Part shown: piece by piece, positions 1 to 12,301 of the stretch
Position numbering within the stretch: the first letter of the stretch is position 1
Layout: every line of letters starts with the position of its first letter
DNA from: Catenaria anguillulae PL171
Taxonomy: Eukaryota; Blastocladiomycota; Blastocladiomycetes; Blastocladiales; Catenariaceae
NCBI GenBank assembly: GCA_002102555.1
Contig: MCFL01000145.1
Location: 1-60,114 of the forward strand
Direction: 5' to 3'
Length of the DNA: 60,114 bases
Position numbers and translations under genes: made by a program
The notes under the pieces: model-generated
What the model saw: only the letters and a program-made list of their open reading frames with translations
Told to the model about the DNA's origin: nothing
Database searches by the model: none

Positions 1-70
1 CCAAGCTCGACGACGATGAGTCCAATCATGCGGCCAGCCTTGTGAAACCAACTACGTACTCGGCACAACC

Positions 71-650
71 ATGACGACGACTGATCCACTACTGCCTTCT
101 TTGGACTTGATGACGGTGCCATGGATCGACTCGACGCTCGCTGCCCGTATCGACGACCTGTGGCTGCTCCGCCACTCGCACTTCTCGTGTCCCTGCCGCA
201 ATTCTCGGTCTCATTGACCCATTCAAACCGACCAGCGATCCATCGCACTTTCTGCGGGCCAACGCGGCGACCTCGAGCTCATCAAATACCTCATTGAACA
301 CGACCCAAAAACTTGTCAAAGGATGTTTGCATTTGCCCACCGTGACGCCGCGCACCGACACGTCGGGCGACCACCTTGCAATGATGGATCGCCCACCAGA
401 AACTTGTAGCCGGCACGCCGGGACACTGGGCTCGATTTTCAAGTCTTGCTCTTCAAAGTGCACATGTTGGCATGCAAGCGCCAGCACCTGAGCGACGTCA
501 AGTATTGGCAAAGTGTCCGACCGCCAGCTCAGTGACGCGACGACCTATACTGACTAGGCCGTTGGCCGCAGCTGCATTGACTGGCAACCAGGCGTTTTTC
601 ACCCAGATTCATGCATTGTGGCCAGCGGCCTTGGATTAGCGTGGGAAAAG
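71..650 (+). pseudogene. Degenerate copy of the neighbouring ankyrin-like gene
   Basis: This stretch matches the next gene piece by piece. An ATG at 71 opens a short frame containing PWIDSTLAARI, which corresponds to PWIDSTVAARI encoded near 1172. Further matching blocks follow in the same order: a GDLELIKYLI-like segment near 270, the acgtcgggc block near 360, the gcaagcgccagcac/caagtattgg block near 475-510, and the aggccgttggccgcagctgc block near 557-620. Compared with the downstream copy, about 150 bp is missing between the first residues and the PWIDS motif. Stops and shifts interrupt the rest, and similarity fades after about 640. I read it as a dead tandem duplicate of a host gene. It could also be the end of a gene that starts outside the window, but an ATG in the right place argues against that. 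Confidence 0.7.
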
Positions 651-977
651 TGAAGAGAAACAAAGGGGATTCTTGGCGTAAGCGAACGGAAAATGGCCAT
701 TTGTCGAGACGAATGTTCTCTGCCGACTGTCCCGCGACCCCTTGACATGATGTGCGGTCTTGAATTTGCCTTGTCTCGATTGACTCAGAGACGCTACATA
801 TGAGCAGGGTGGGCCGCTGGCGCGACTTTGGGTGTCCATGTCGCCCAAGACCACCTCAGGTGCGTCCACACACTATCTTATTTAACAATCGTCCTCTTGG
901 CACTGCCAATATGTTCCGTTGTCTAATCGATCAGCAATCAATCGTTGATGTATGACAATCCTAGACGCCAAGCAATA
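651..977. other. Intergenic, nothing recognised
   Basis: No open frame with coding character and no RNA gene was seen. It separates the degenerate copy from the fuller ankyrin-family copy and should hold the latter's promoter. Confidence 0.5.
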
Positions 978-3032
978 ATGACAAGTGATCTCTACTGCCC
1001 TCTTTGGACTTGTCTCTGCCCCACCTCATCGAGGCCATCCTCACCTTGGCCATCCGCTCTGTCCCGCGTCCGATCCTCTTCGCCTCGGCCGGCACCATTG
1101 CGACTATCTCAATGTCGCGAGCCGCAACGATACTGGCCTCAGCCCATCCCACGCCGCCATCCACCGCCTGCCGTGGATCGACTCGACGGTCGCTGCCCGC
1201 ATCGGCAACCCGTGGCTGCTTCGCCAACTCGCACTGCTCGCGTCTCGTGCTTCGTATTCTCGGTCTCATCGGCCCATTCAATGCGACCCGCAGTCCATAG
1301 CCTCTCTGTGGGAAAGCGTGGTGACCTCGCCTTCATTCAGCTCGTCATTCAAATCGACCCAGCCCTCGTCGACGGTTGCCTGCACCACGTCATTCAACAA
1401 GCCAGCATCCACGGCCACGTGCACGTGCTCGACTGGATCGCCGGCATTTCGCCGTACACGTATCAATCGACTTCGACCACCGACCATCTCGTACATGCCC
1501 CGCCAGGCGACACGTCGGGCAACCAGCACATCCGCGTCTTGCAATGGTGGATGGCACACGAGCACCTGTGGCACCCACATTGGCTCGTGAACTGGCCCAC
1601 CTGGCAACTGCCCGTGTTGGTCCACGCGTGCAAGCAGCAGCGCACCAAAGTCATCGAGTATTGGGTCGCCGCATGCACTAAGTGGTCCCAGAACCACTCG
1701 CTTCCACCGTTCGATACACCACATGTGCCTCGATACACGTCATGGCCGCTCGCAGCAGCGGCATTTACGGGCAACATGGATTTCTTCAACACCATGGTCG
1801 ACCAGTGGCCGTCGGCCATGGACCACCATGTGCTCGCATTGGCATGTGCATCAGGCAATTTATCGCTTGCCAGGCGCTGCTATGCGCTCCTTGTTCCGGC
1901 TGGATCCAGTGCTGGCGGCGCAGGTGATCACGGCGGGGCGCTGTACCAGAAAGATATGGATTTGTGCTACTTACTTGTGAGTGCTTCGCCTGCATTCAAT
2001 CCCAACGCGTCTTCTGCTTCCCAAGATGCCGTGAGCGTGCTCGAGTGGCTGCACTCGGACCTCAAGTTTCCTGTGACTGGGCACGCAGGCGTCCTTGGCT
2101 TGTCACAGCACTTGGTGCCCATTACTGGCACGTGGCCCATTTCTTGGGAGGGCGTACCAGAGTTTTTCATGGATGTGGCAACGGCGGCCGGGTCCACGGC
2201 CGTGCTTGACTGGTGGCGTGCACGCTTGCGCGACAAGACGGAGGATGAAGATGCAAGGTGTTTCCGCATCCCATTGCACGCGACACTTTGCGCTCGCGGA
2301 ACAGATCCTGTCGTGCTCCTGCAATGGTGGAAAGACGCGTGCTTGCTGCCCGATTTCCAGGATGATGTGGTTGCGCGCGACGGGTGGGGCAAATTGACCG
2401 GAACGACCTTAATTGAAACGCGATCGAGTGTGCAAGTATTTGACTGGTTTTTGCATTTCTTGCACGCCGACACCCCGCATCATTTCCCGCCGCTCATGGT
2501 CGACCGTGCATGCCAAGCGGGCCGCTTGGACCTCCTGGACTGGATCATGGGCAACGCCGACAAGCTGCCCAAGCCGCTCTACTCGCCCAATGCGCTGGAT
2601 GTCGCGTATCGCAACGGCCATTTGAATGCTTTACAGTGGTTTGCTGACCGTGGCCTGCTGGACGCGGTGCGAGCGAGAGACAGAGACGAAGGTCAGGGCA
2701 AGGTGGAGCGGCCGCTGCAGGTCACGCAACCTCCGAGTTTTCTCGGGTCGGTTTTCACGGGTTTGTTGGATTTCGTTCGCGGCCGTTCAGTTTCAGATTC
2801 GGGCGAGCATGTCTCTGAAAGAGTCCCACGAGCGCCCTTGGAGCGGACGGCCATCTCGTTTGTCGCACGCAAGTGGCCCGAATGCTTCGAGTGCTTCGAG
2901 TGGGCAGTGTCGAATGGGTTCACACTGGGTTCTGACAAAGCATACGCAAGGGCGGTGGAACTGTCACTGCCAAGCCCGCTTTATGGGGACATGCTTGCGC
3001 AACTCCGACTGAGAGCTTGTTCCGAGGACTGA
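978..3032 (+). CDS. Ankyrin-like 'LEWW' repeat protein, 5' part frame-disrupted
   Basis: From about 1290 to the stop at 3032 one frame is clean and encodes roughly 580 residues. It is built of degenerate helical repeats of the kind AxxxGxLxxLxWW, for example SVLEWLHSDLKFP, VLDWWRARL, VLLQWWKDACLL, LLDWIMGNADKLP and ALQWFADRGLL. These are ankyrin-like units with a Trp-rich signature, as in large paralogous families of blastocladiomycete fungi (recalled, not searched). The beginning is split over frames: ATG at 978, then SLPHLIEAILTLAIRSV in the frame of 1004, then LPWIDSTVAARIGNPWLLRQ in the frame of 985, then the long frame. Each step is what a single missing base would give. A PHLIEAIL-type start is typical for the family. 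Function is unknown; protein binding is the usual role of such repeats. The 5' structure is uncertain, and the gene may be decaying like its neighbour. Confidence 0.65.
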   Translation: MTSDLYCPLWTCLCPTSSRPSSPWPSALSRVRSSSPRPAPLRLSQCREPQRYWPQPIPRRHPPPAVDRLDGRCPHRQPVAASPTRTARVSCFVFSVSSAHSMRPAVHSLSVGKRGDLAFIQLVIQIDPALVDGCLHHVIQQASIHGHVHVLDWIAGISPYTYQSTSTTDHLVHAPPGDTSGNQHIRVLQWWMAHEHLWHPHWLVNWPTWQLPVLVHACKQQRTKVIEYWVAACTKWSQNHSLPPFDTPHVPRYTSWPLAAAAFTGNMDFFNTMVDQWPSAMDHHVLALACASGNLSLARRCYALLVPAGSSAGGAGDHGGALYQKDMDLCYLLVSASPAFNPNASSASQDAVSVLEWLHSDLKFPVTGHAGVLGLSQHLVPITGTWPISWEGVPEFFMDVATAAGSTAVLDWWRARLRDKTEDEDARCFRIPLHATLCARGTDPVVLLQWWKDACLLPDFQDDVVARDGWGKLTGTTLIETRSSVQVFDWFLHFLHADTPHHFPPLMVDRACQAGRLDLLDWIMGNADKLPKPLYSPNALDVAYRNGHLNALQWFADRGLLDAVRARDRDEGQGKVERPLQVTQPPSFLGSVFTGLLDFVRGRSVSDSGEHVSERVPRAPLERTAISFVARKWPECFECFEWAVSNGFTLGSDKAYARAVELSLPSPLYGDMLAQLRLRACSED

Positions 3033-3096
3033 GTGTTGCTGTGCGGCATTGAGTGATCAAGGGCAAGCAATCTTGTGTAGTATGTTAAAGATGCAC

Positions 3097-3102
3097 AATA
3101 AA
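3097..3102 (+). terminator. Candidate polyadenylation signal AATAAA
   Basis: AATAAA lies 64 bp downstream of the ankyrin-family stop codon and is followed by an A run at 3132-3143. It is the obvious candidate for the 3' end signal of that gene. Confidence 0.45.
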
Positions 3103-3405
3103 TATAATGCGCGCTCGGCAGCGCAAAGAAGAAAAAAAAAAAAGAAAAGGAACAACACCGGAGGGGCTACATCGGTCGTAAAACCAACTGACACGGTCAC
3201 GGTCGCACTCGCTCCGAGATGCAATCGAACACGAGACAGAACCAACCGCGAGCTGGGAGTGCCGAGAGCCGCCTGCAGTTTCGGAACAAAGGCGAGGACC
3301 AACAACGAAAAGCAAAGGATAGGATTAACGGGTATGAACAAGACAAGGAGCAAGGGGAATGACAAAGGAAACAAACACGTCGAGACGCAATCATCTCGCC
3401 GCAAA

Positions 3406-5058
3406 TCATGAAACGCCGCCAGTCCCATCCGTAGCCCCATTCCCACCGCCCTGCTGCATCGGCTGTTGCTGCTGCCCACCCATGGACCCCAACATGGCCG
3501 CCAGTCCCTGCTGCTGCTGCTGCTGCTGTTGCTGCTGATGCTGCATTTGCTGTTGTTGTTGATGGTGATGATGCTGTACCGCGGCAAACTGCGCCCCGCC
3601 AAACGTGGCACTGTGTGGCGTCTGCACGGGCGTCGCCCCAACCGACTGACCTCCCTGCTGAAACTGGGCATGATCCAATCCCATGACCGACGGTGCAAAC
3701 GTTGCGCTCTGCGGTGTGGGCTCGCCCGATGCTATCCGATGCATGAGTGGCTGTCCAATCGGATACGTTGCGCTGGTTGGCGGCGTCGTGAATTGCGAGT
3801 GCATGCCGCTGCCCGTCGACGATGCCGAGCCTGGTAATTGGTGTGTGTGTGGCTGCATGGACATGGACGTGGCCGGTGGAGAATACAGCGGGTGCGTGCC
3901 CGAGGGATGCTTGGCGGATCCAGGTGTGGGTGGCGTGGCAGAGTGTGCAAATTGCATTTGACCGGGCGGCGGCGAGGTCATGGGAATCGGGTGGGATTGC
4001 GAGGCCGTGGTTGGCGGTGACAGGACGTTTGATGGCTGGGCCCCGCTTTGCTGCTGCTGCGTGTGTTGCTGATGCATTTGACTTGGGGCAAACATGTTCA
4101 TGGGCTGTTGATGCTGTTGTTGTTGTTGTTGCTGCTGCTGTTGCTGTTGTTGGCCCGGCAAAAAGCCTTGCTGCATTGGGTATTGTGGAAGGAATCCGGG
4201 CGGAAGCGATGGCGGTGCAGGCATCCCAGGGGCGCCAGTGTGAAAGTGCGTGAATTGTGGAGGCATGCCCATGGCGGCAGCGGCCGCAGCTGCAGCGTTG
4301 GGATCCATGTAGGGCGCGCCTGGACCGAATTGCATTGGAGCATATGGCATGTGGCCCATCATCGGGAAGCCGGGCGGAGCTGCAGCGCTGGCAGAGGCAT
4401 GGTCGTAGAGCATGCCTGGTATGGATGGTGGATGTTGCTGGTTGCTTTGAGAGTCCTAGTAATCGATTGCACAATACGGCAACGGTCAACATGGCTTGAA
4501 TAGCAGAAGAGGGACGGCAAATCGCAAATCACACACCTTGGTAAAGCGCTTTCTGGTAATCGCATCAGGATCCTCTCGTGGAATGATATCAATCAAGAAG
4601 TCGTACTGATCGGATTTCGAGACGGCGACCATGATATCGCCTCTCTGCAGTGTGCGGCGCTTGTTTTCCTCGGCTACCATCCATGCACGCAGCGTGAGCT
4701 CGGCGATAAAGAGCTCGCATGCCTTGGAAAACACGAGCGGTGCCTCGGAGGAAATCATTTGCTTGATATCTGGATCGCTTTTCATGACCTTCTTGATGCG
4801 CGCTAGTGGCAGCGGATGGTACTTGAAGTCGACGTCGCCTTGATCAATCTTGCTATGATTGGTGGCCCAAAAGTCGCGCACCATGAGGGCAACCGGGTCG
4901 AGCTCGGCGGGCGCTGGTGGTGGCGGAGGTTGCGTGGCAGCCGGTGGAGATCCTGACGCGGAAACTACTGCAGTAGCAGGAGCTGCCTGGCCAGGTGTGC
5001 CAGGCACCGGGATCGGTGCGGGGGGCATGGCCGGTAAGGAAGTGGGCGGGTTGGCCAT
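3406..5058 (-). CDS. hap5: NF-YC / Hap5 subunit of the CCAAT-binding factor
   Basis: Two exons on the minus strand, 5058-4537 and 4455-3406, give 523 residues. The intron (4536-4456) has a GTGTGT donor and TAG acceptor and keeps the frame. Exon 1 holds a Pro/Ala-rich lead and the histone-fold domain at about residues 80-165. Family-diagnostic stretches are LPLARIKKVMK, ISSEAPLVFSKACELFI, ELTLRAW and NKRRTLQRGDI, followed by DQYDFLIDIIPRED. NF-YC pairs with NF-YB through this fold, and the dimer recruits NF-YA to bind CCAAT in nuclear promoters. Exon 2 is low complexity: an alanine run, many glutamine tracts of mixed CAG/CAA codons, and Met/Pro/Gly-rich sequence, consistent with the activation domain of NF-YC proteins. 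ATG 5058 (MANPP) is preferred; an in-frame ATG 81 nt upstream would add a Cys-rich lead that looks non-coding. Confidence 0.93.
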
Positions 5059-7253
5059 GGTGTTCTGTGCGTTCCGTTTTGGTACTACTGGGTGTGTAGG
5101 CGCACAGCTCCGGGAGCAGAGCGCGCAGGCAGCGAGCACGTCGGTGTGGGCTGATGGAAGTCGGGCGGGGGGGGGGGGGTGGGCTTTGGTGTTCGGCGCA
5201 GGGTTGGGATGGATCGTTGCGTCGCGGGGCTACAACAATGGACGGGGAAGCCGGGGCAGGCAATGAAAGGGTTAAGGCGGTCTAGGATGCGTTGCGCAGA
5301 GTAGCGGCGGCGGTGCCCTTTGGATATCGCTTGGAATGTAAGTGGTGAGATTGAGGAATACGAATCGGCCGTCTATCTGTTCGAGTTCGGTATGGGATGG
5401 ATCGGCGTGCCATGATACCAGTCACGGGTGTCTTTGGGATGGTGTGACATTGAGGCCAGCACGGAGGCCCGAGACCAGGGCTTTTGGAGGGAAGAAAGGA
5501 GAATGGTGCCCTCTAAGCATTTTATATCGCTCGTTGCCTCGTGGCATGGCCAGCCGATGGGAACCATGTGGACATCAGCGATGCGCACGCATCTTCACCA
5601 CCCTCTGCCCCAGCCAGCCACCTCTTCAAGTTGATAACACAAACAACATGGGCAAGAGCAACCGCGATATCTGCTCGAGGGTTTTTGCGAATGTTAAGTT
5701 GTGGGAATGGCTTCCACGACATGTTACATGGACAGAGTGGGGTACATGTAGTGATTCCCCACTCTTCATGCCTTCAAGCCTGGATTCCATTTGACGAAGG
5801 ATGTGGCGATTGTGGCGTGACTTGATTGTCTCTGTCTCACTGTCGCATGTGCTTTGCAAAACCGGTTTGTTTCGATCATTTCAAAGGTTGAGACACTGAC
5901 CATCGGCTACAATTTGCCTCGCCTCGATCTCACTTCAGACGCCATTCTCTACGTCACTCGGAGATGAAGCGTGTGTGTCCGTCTTGTTTCATTTTGATTT
6001 GGCAAAATGCAGCAGCGTGCAACCCGAATCCTTTAATTTGGAATGATCGACAGGCATACCGAATGGACGACGCCTACCATTGCATGGTCTAAAGTGAATA
6101 CCAGACCCACGTTCAGTGAGCATTGATGCGGCTTTCGTCCACCACCAGCGACCGACACTGCAGCTCCCTACCCATGTACCTACCGAGGCGAAGATCGGAA
6201 ATGAGCTCGCACGATTGATAAGCTGAATCAACCTCAAAAAGCAGCGCGAACTGAGAAAGGAGAACTGATCGCTGCCAACAACGTATCTGCCTAAACCAAC
6301 TGGCACGCGCGAATGCGCAACGGTCAAAGGAAAGTCGAGGTTGCGAAGGAGCAAAAGCACAAGCTCATGACGATAATGCATAGACTGATGTGTTAAAGCT
6401 CGAGCCTTGATCCATGCATTGACCCAACGCAATCCATTGGCCCAAAGTGACTGAGATCGAAAACTTGTGTGCAACGATCAACACCGTGGTGGTGGTCATT
6501 GCCGCTCATGCGACCCGCCCAAAGGCCCATGAAACAAGAAAACAACAACGTTAACAACGAGCACGCTCAACCGCCACGAAAACTCCATCCGTCGTTCGTG
6601 CCACCCGGCTGCGGAGGAACTACTCATCCCTTCAACTTGCTGCGCATGCCTTGAACTGCATTTGCCGCGTCGCCATACCTCCCGCCCACGCATTTCCCAG
6701 ATTCAGGCTGTTGCTCCTGGTCCATGTCCCACGCGTTCGTGAGCACGACGCGACAAGTCATCAATAGCCCAATTGCCCACTATCCGCCAGACTGGGACTT
6801 CATTCGCTCCACACTCCGCACTTCTCCCCATCTATTTTGCCTCGTACAGTTCCATACACAACTTGAAGACGCATCGAATCAACGCTACGCTCTCTTCCGA
6901 CATCCACAAGTGCAAGAAGGGCGTCTCCACGCAGCAAGCGCACGGTTGGCGTGATCGGTTGACTCGCAATTACAAGTCGACAGTCTTCACTTGCTCCACC
7001 GTTTGCCATGTATGTTGTTCTCACACCACCCTTTGCATTTGTCTCTCTGATCCATCAAGACAACATTGCTCCACTCTGCGGATATCACATGCTTCTTGCC
7101 ATGATTGCCCTGCGCTGCCGCCGTCCTTGTTGTTGACGTGTACATATCGCAATACTCTCCTCTTGAATCGCGTCCCGAAATCTGCTTTAGTAGCCGCGCG
7201 CGCTGGCCGCCCCGCTCCACTGCTGTCAGCATTCAAGTCTCGAACCGTTTCAT
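5059..7253. other. Gene-poor stretch of about 2.2 kb
   Basis: No frame here has coding character. The longest (5989-6474, minus) has no recognisable domain and a composition like its surroundings. A 13-nt G run lies at 5167-5179 near the NF-YC 5' end. The last few hundred bases are pyrimidine-rich and probably form the promoter and leader of the following membrane-protein gene. Confidence 0.5.
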
Positions 7254-10200
7254 GTGAACGGTGCCCATCCGACCTCTCATCAACCTGGTTCCAAGAGCAA
7301 TTGCTTCCGCTCCTCTATTTGCCCCAATCTCAAGCAACACCACCGTTTGCCTCTCTCACGTTTGAAGATGCGCATAGATGCCGCTCAGAGTCTTTCGTCC
7401 GCCCGCCGACTTGATCAACTGCCGTCCACTTCCGTCGACGATTCTTTCCATCATGTCGGACCAAAGTCGTCTGGAATTTGCTCCTCACGGCACAAGCCGT
7501 CGTTGTTGCTGGCGACGACACAGCTTGATCGAGCAATTCCGACGAGAACTTTTGTTTGCAAACGCTTTCATCCACTCGCATCAACCGTATCACTCGCTCA
7601 AGTGTGTCTTGCCCTGCTTCTCGTGCAAGCAACACTTGCAATCGACGCCGCTGTCACGATCCGCAACCCGGCCGCGACGCAATTTGCTCCGGCCATGCAT
7701 GTCGGTCGCCCCTACTTTTTCCGTCTCCATCCGTCCACTTTCGCAGCACCAACCAACACGTCAATCACTGTCACGGGTCTCCCGCCCTGGATCACATTTA
7801 ATCCTGCCGACACGACATTTTCGTCGACGCTTATTCCGGACGTCCCGCAACTCCGCCGCGCGCTTGTCCTGCTCGTGCTCCTCAACATCACAGCGACCGA
7901 CCCAACTGGGGCATTTGCTACAGACAGGTTTGCTATTCCCATGGTCAAATACCAACCACCCGACAGGGTTAATCCGCTCGTGTTCCAAATCGAAGCTGCT
8001 ATGAAGACGCTCTCAACTTCGGCCAACTCACTCGTTCCCATGTTGCTGCGCCGAGCAAATCCAGATACTTCAGCAAACCACCCGATCGTATATCTGCCTG
8101 CTGGCGCGCCAGCACTGTTTCTGGATGTGAAGGCTGACACATTCATTTCAGCAGCCACGCTCAATGGACAACCTCTTCCGTCACTTGCTTACGCCCTTTA
8201 CGAAGCCAACTCGCTCAAAGTACCCGAATGGGTCGAATGGAATTCGGCTAATCTCGCCCTGACGCTGCAATCACCGTCAGCCGCAACAGCATCCGACGAA
8301 CAAAGTCTGGGCTACTTTACCCTGAATCTGGCTGCTTCCAATGTGCGCAACTGGCCAGGCGGGCCCGTGGACGCAGTTCACATCAAGCGCGGAAACCGCT
8401 CGCCTGTTCTCAACCCGGGTGCTCCGACTCCCACCACCATTGCCCTGTCCTCGTCCACAGGCACGCGAGCCGAACCCACGGTGCGCATTGACACGTCTGG
8501 GTGGTTTTCAGATGCAGACAATGATCCGTGGACCGCAATCATTGACGCTGCGCCAGGACAAGTCGATCCGGGCACGTTTTCCGTGCTTCCCAACGGCACC
8601 ATTACCGGCGTGGCTCAGCGGTCGGTTGTTTTGCGCATTCGTGCCATGGATTTCGTCAATGGCACGTCCGAGGCTGCCGTGGATGTGGCCATTCAGGTCA
8701 ACAATGTTGCACCACTCAAGCCCACGGATACGTGCTTGGCGCAACTCGAGCAAGGTAGGGCGTGCGCGCAAGCAAGGTTACCAGGTGTGTTGGCCAACGG
8801 CAGCTTTCCAGCGTGGTCGTACACTGTACCGTTGGCCGATCTGTTTCCGCCCGGCGCGCCAATCTCATCTGTTCTCTTGGCACCGGGTTCCCCGCGATGG
8901 ATCGCTTGGGATGCTGACCAGAAGCAGCTCGCGGGCACGCCGCCCAATGGGCTCAACGAACCCGTTCGCATTGCATTGCGCGCAACTGACAGTGCTGGTG
9001 GGGTTGCCGAGGCCATCGTCGAGCTGGCGTTGCCAGAGACGGCGACGGGAGGAACGTCCGTGTCGCCCACGGATGGCAATGGACGATCCACGTTGGCCAT
9101 GACGCTTGTGGGTGTATGTGCTGCCGGGTTTTTGATTACTCTGACCGCCCTTGTGCTGTACTACAAACCGTTCCGGGCAGGGAGGGATGGGCGCAAGTCG
9201 CAAAGTGGGGGCGGTGGTGGTGGGGAGCAAGCTGCGTTAGTCATTAGCAAACCTGGGTCGGTGCATAGTATGGATGATACAAGTACGTCCAAACCTGCTC
9301 CAACTCTGTGTGGATGGTGAAATGTTGATTACTAACCGTTGGATTAGCCTATGGTGGCCTACCGTCTGCTCACCATCAACCTACGTCTTCAACGACTTCA
9401 GGTGGACACAATGCCTCAAGCTCGAGCGGTCGCCGCCAACGCTCGTCGCTCATGTCATTTGGTAGCCGGTCACGTCCAACCTCGGTCGGCCCCATGCCCG
9501 AGCGACCACCGTACAATGTGCCACTCAACGATCTCCCACCCACACCCGCAATCCCACAGCAATACATGTACGCTGGGCATACGCCGCCAGGCGATCCCAA
9601 CGGATCCTACCTCTCCACCAGCGAGTACACCACATCGTCTTCGTCCTCCTCGTCCGCTCGTGTATTTGCCCAATACAAGGGCAAAGGCAAGGAAAAGATC
9701 AAGTACGGTGGCGGTGGGAACGGCATTGGAAACGACAGTGGCGTGTCTGCGCATCAGTATTCTTCGGCATCCAGTAGCCATCACCCGCCGCCCATGTCAC
9801 CCAACGATTCGGGGTGGATGGGCAGTCCGCCGACACTTGGTGGACGATCTGAATATCACGCATCTCCAGCTACGCTCGAGGCGGGCCTTGCCACACAGCA
9901 TCAGCAGTACGCTGCACCAGATGCACATGGGACCTGGCGGTCCGGGGCAACAAACCACGCCGAGGTTGTGGTGCACAATCCGTGTGGGGCTGGGGCAAGC
10001 GTGTCGGCGCACGATATGATGCATTTGCAGTCATTCGAGGCGAGTATTCTTGATTGTACGCTCTTGACGCGGAAACCCAGCAACTCGTCTGAATCGGACG
10101 CGGCCATCGGTTCACCCGAGTTTGACCCTGCACCCACTTCGGTCACTGCGTCGCCTGCTTCTTCTTCAATCACGTCTCCTGGACTGGCACCATTGACTTC

Positions 10201-12301
10201 GGTTCACGCATCGACTCCTGGCGGTGGATTCCATCCAGGACCACGTCCAAGACCAGTCAACCAACCACCTCCATCTGCCGCCGTGACTCAGCGCCGTCCA
10301 AGTGTCCGTGGCGAGCTTCTTCGCAAGTGTCTTGCGCGGGTGGAAAGGGACAGGATGGCTGCTCAGCAGCAGAATCAAGTGGATGGATTCGGTCGCACTC
10401 CACCCGCTACCGCTTCAGCGTCGTCGGCGCTGGCATACGCTGCCAATTCCAACGCGTACACGTCGTCTTCTTCATCGTCCAATGACCAGTCCGAATCGGC
10501 ATACTCGACAAGTGAGTCACAATCACAGACGCACTCAAGCGACTACTCGCCACCCGCGACCGAGTCGTCTTCATCGGGAGATACGGGCACTTCCACTTCG
10601 ACTTCGCAATCGTCCACGCCGTATTCAACATCCACGGATGGGATTGTGCGCCGGCCTTCGCAACGGCAAAACCAACCGGTCGACTCTGCTCGCACATCGA
10701 TTGCATCACTGTCCCCTGGCAACGACTCGTTCACGCCCAACATGTACATGACCGAGATACAAGAAGAAGACGAGTCCGACGACCACCATGGCGGACACAC
10801 GGAGGCCACAAGCGCAACCGGTTCCGGCAGCGGTGGCTCGAGCACAGCAAACAAGGCCATGATCCTGTCCGCTGAAGAGCGGCTCAGTTCTGCCGAGTCG
10901 GTTGCCAACTCGCTCAACGACTTGCTTCGCGAGTACGGCGCGCAATCGCCCACCACAACCACAGTTGGGACGGCATCGTCGTCACCCACGCGCGAGGAAT
11001 ACCTGACGACTGGATCCACCTCGCCATATGGCGTCGGTCCGGCCAACGCCACTGCAGTTGAGGGAACGGGCAGAACGTCGCCCGTGTTGCAACGCATCAA
11101 GCCGCGCCCGCCAGCATTGCCGCGCTTGTCGCCGAACGTGCCCATGAGTGTTCCACCAGGCTTGCCTTCGCCCGTCACGCCAAACTCGGTGCACGAGGCC
11201 AACCCGCTTCATGTTCACTTCAACAACGACTCGACCATCAAGTTTGGTCTTACGGCCAGCGCCGGTCCAGTCGCAAGCGCGAGCTCCAGTGGTGCAAGCA
11301 CACCACTGTCGCCCATGTCGCCCACCGTCATGTGCGACGCAGCCGTCGTGCGCAACCTCGTGGCATATGTCGGGATCCCGTTCCAGTACATCTTGACGCT
11401 GCCGCCGCCGCCAGCGGGGTCGCGCCGGTGGTCAAAGCAGGGGACGCTTGGTATGTTTACCCGCGTCAAAATGTCGCTTGGGTCTCAGCTGGCACGGTCG
11501 CTGCAGTATCCCGAGTGTTCGTTTGAGTCGGCTGAAGATCCGGAAGCAGCATGCGCCAGTCGTGGGTTGAATGCTGGCATGAATCCGGGCACGTGGCCCG
11601 TGTCGCCCAAGTCGCCTGCGGCGACTGGGCACAGTACTGATGGCCTGGACGCTGGCAGGCGCGATCACTCGCGTGGCAACTCATCGACAAAGGCCGTCAA
11701 GTCACCGAGCACATCTGTTGCGAGCGGCATGAGTGTGATTGGTGGTTTGCCTGGTGCCCCATCAGCGGTTGAGCACTGTTATCCGGCGGGTATGACAGCC
11801 AAGGAGGCTGCGCGCATGACGTATCCAAATCGATTCCAGCAGCATCTGTCGATTGTGATTCCCTCGCACGCCGGACAGTCGTCTTCCTCATCAGGCAACA
11901 GGATCACTCGAGATCATCCCGACTCGTACGACCCGCTCGACTCGCCCACGCTCAGCACCGCCGCCACGGCTGGTTCCCGCGCCCCGTCGTCGGCCATGCA
12001 TCGCGAATCGGCTCTGGGGCTCATGTTTCCCATGGCGGCCGCAACCGAGGTGCACTTGGCGCCCCCCTGGCTGGCTGCCGATGTAGATGCTGTCAAACGT
12101 TCGGGAGTCTTGCGGGGCACGCCATTGGCGGGAGATGTGGGTGATTGGACTGTCGAAGTTGTGGACAAGCGGACCATGCCGTGTCCTGGGAGTAGTCCCA
12201 AGGTTGCTAGGAACAGAGCTCCACCGGCACATCATGGCGGCGAACACAACGCTCACGAGGTGGTCATTTGGAAAGCGGTTGTGCGCGTCACGGCCAGGTG
12301 A
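7254..12301 (+). CDS. Axl2/Bud10-like single-pass membrane protein with cadherin-like domains
   Basis: Exon 1 runs 7254-9282 and exon 2 9348-12301. The intron 9283-9347 has donor GTACGT, branch ACTAAC and acceptor TAG, and it preserves frame. From the first ATG the product would be 1660 residues, but a hydrophobic signal-like segment (VCLALLLVQATLA) sits about 120 residues in, so the true start is probably later or in an unseen upstream exon. After it come dystroglycan-type cadherin-like domains (LPPWITFNPADTTFS, then WFSDADNDPW, PRWIAWDADQKQLAGTPP), one transmembrane helix near residues 613-637 (TLVGVCAAGFLITLTALVLYY), and a cytoplasmic tail of about 1000 residues. The tail is mostly Ser/Thr/Pro-rich and disordered, with a more ordered block near 11330-11530 and a folded-looking C-terminus (WLAADVDAVKRSG to VVIWKAVVRV). 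Yeast Axl2 marks bud sites at the plasma membrane; a role in polarity is inferred here. Confidence 0.8.

Noticed and set aside
1977-2025. 49-nt GTGAGT..AG intron in the ankyrin-like gene
   Set aside because: Splicing it would break a frame that is otherwise open and repeat-like on both sides.
3197-4492. 431-codon minus-strand open frame
   Set aside because: It is an out-of-frame shadow of the glutamine-rich NF-YC exon, which itself joins in frame to the histone-fold exon.
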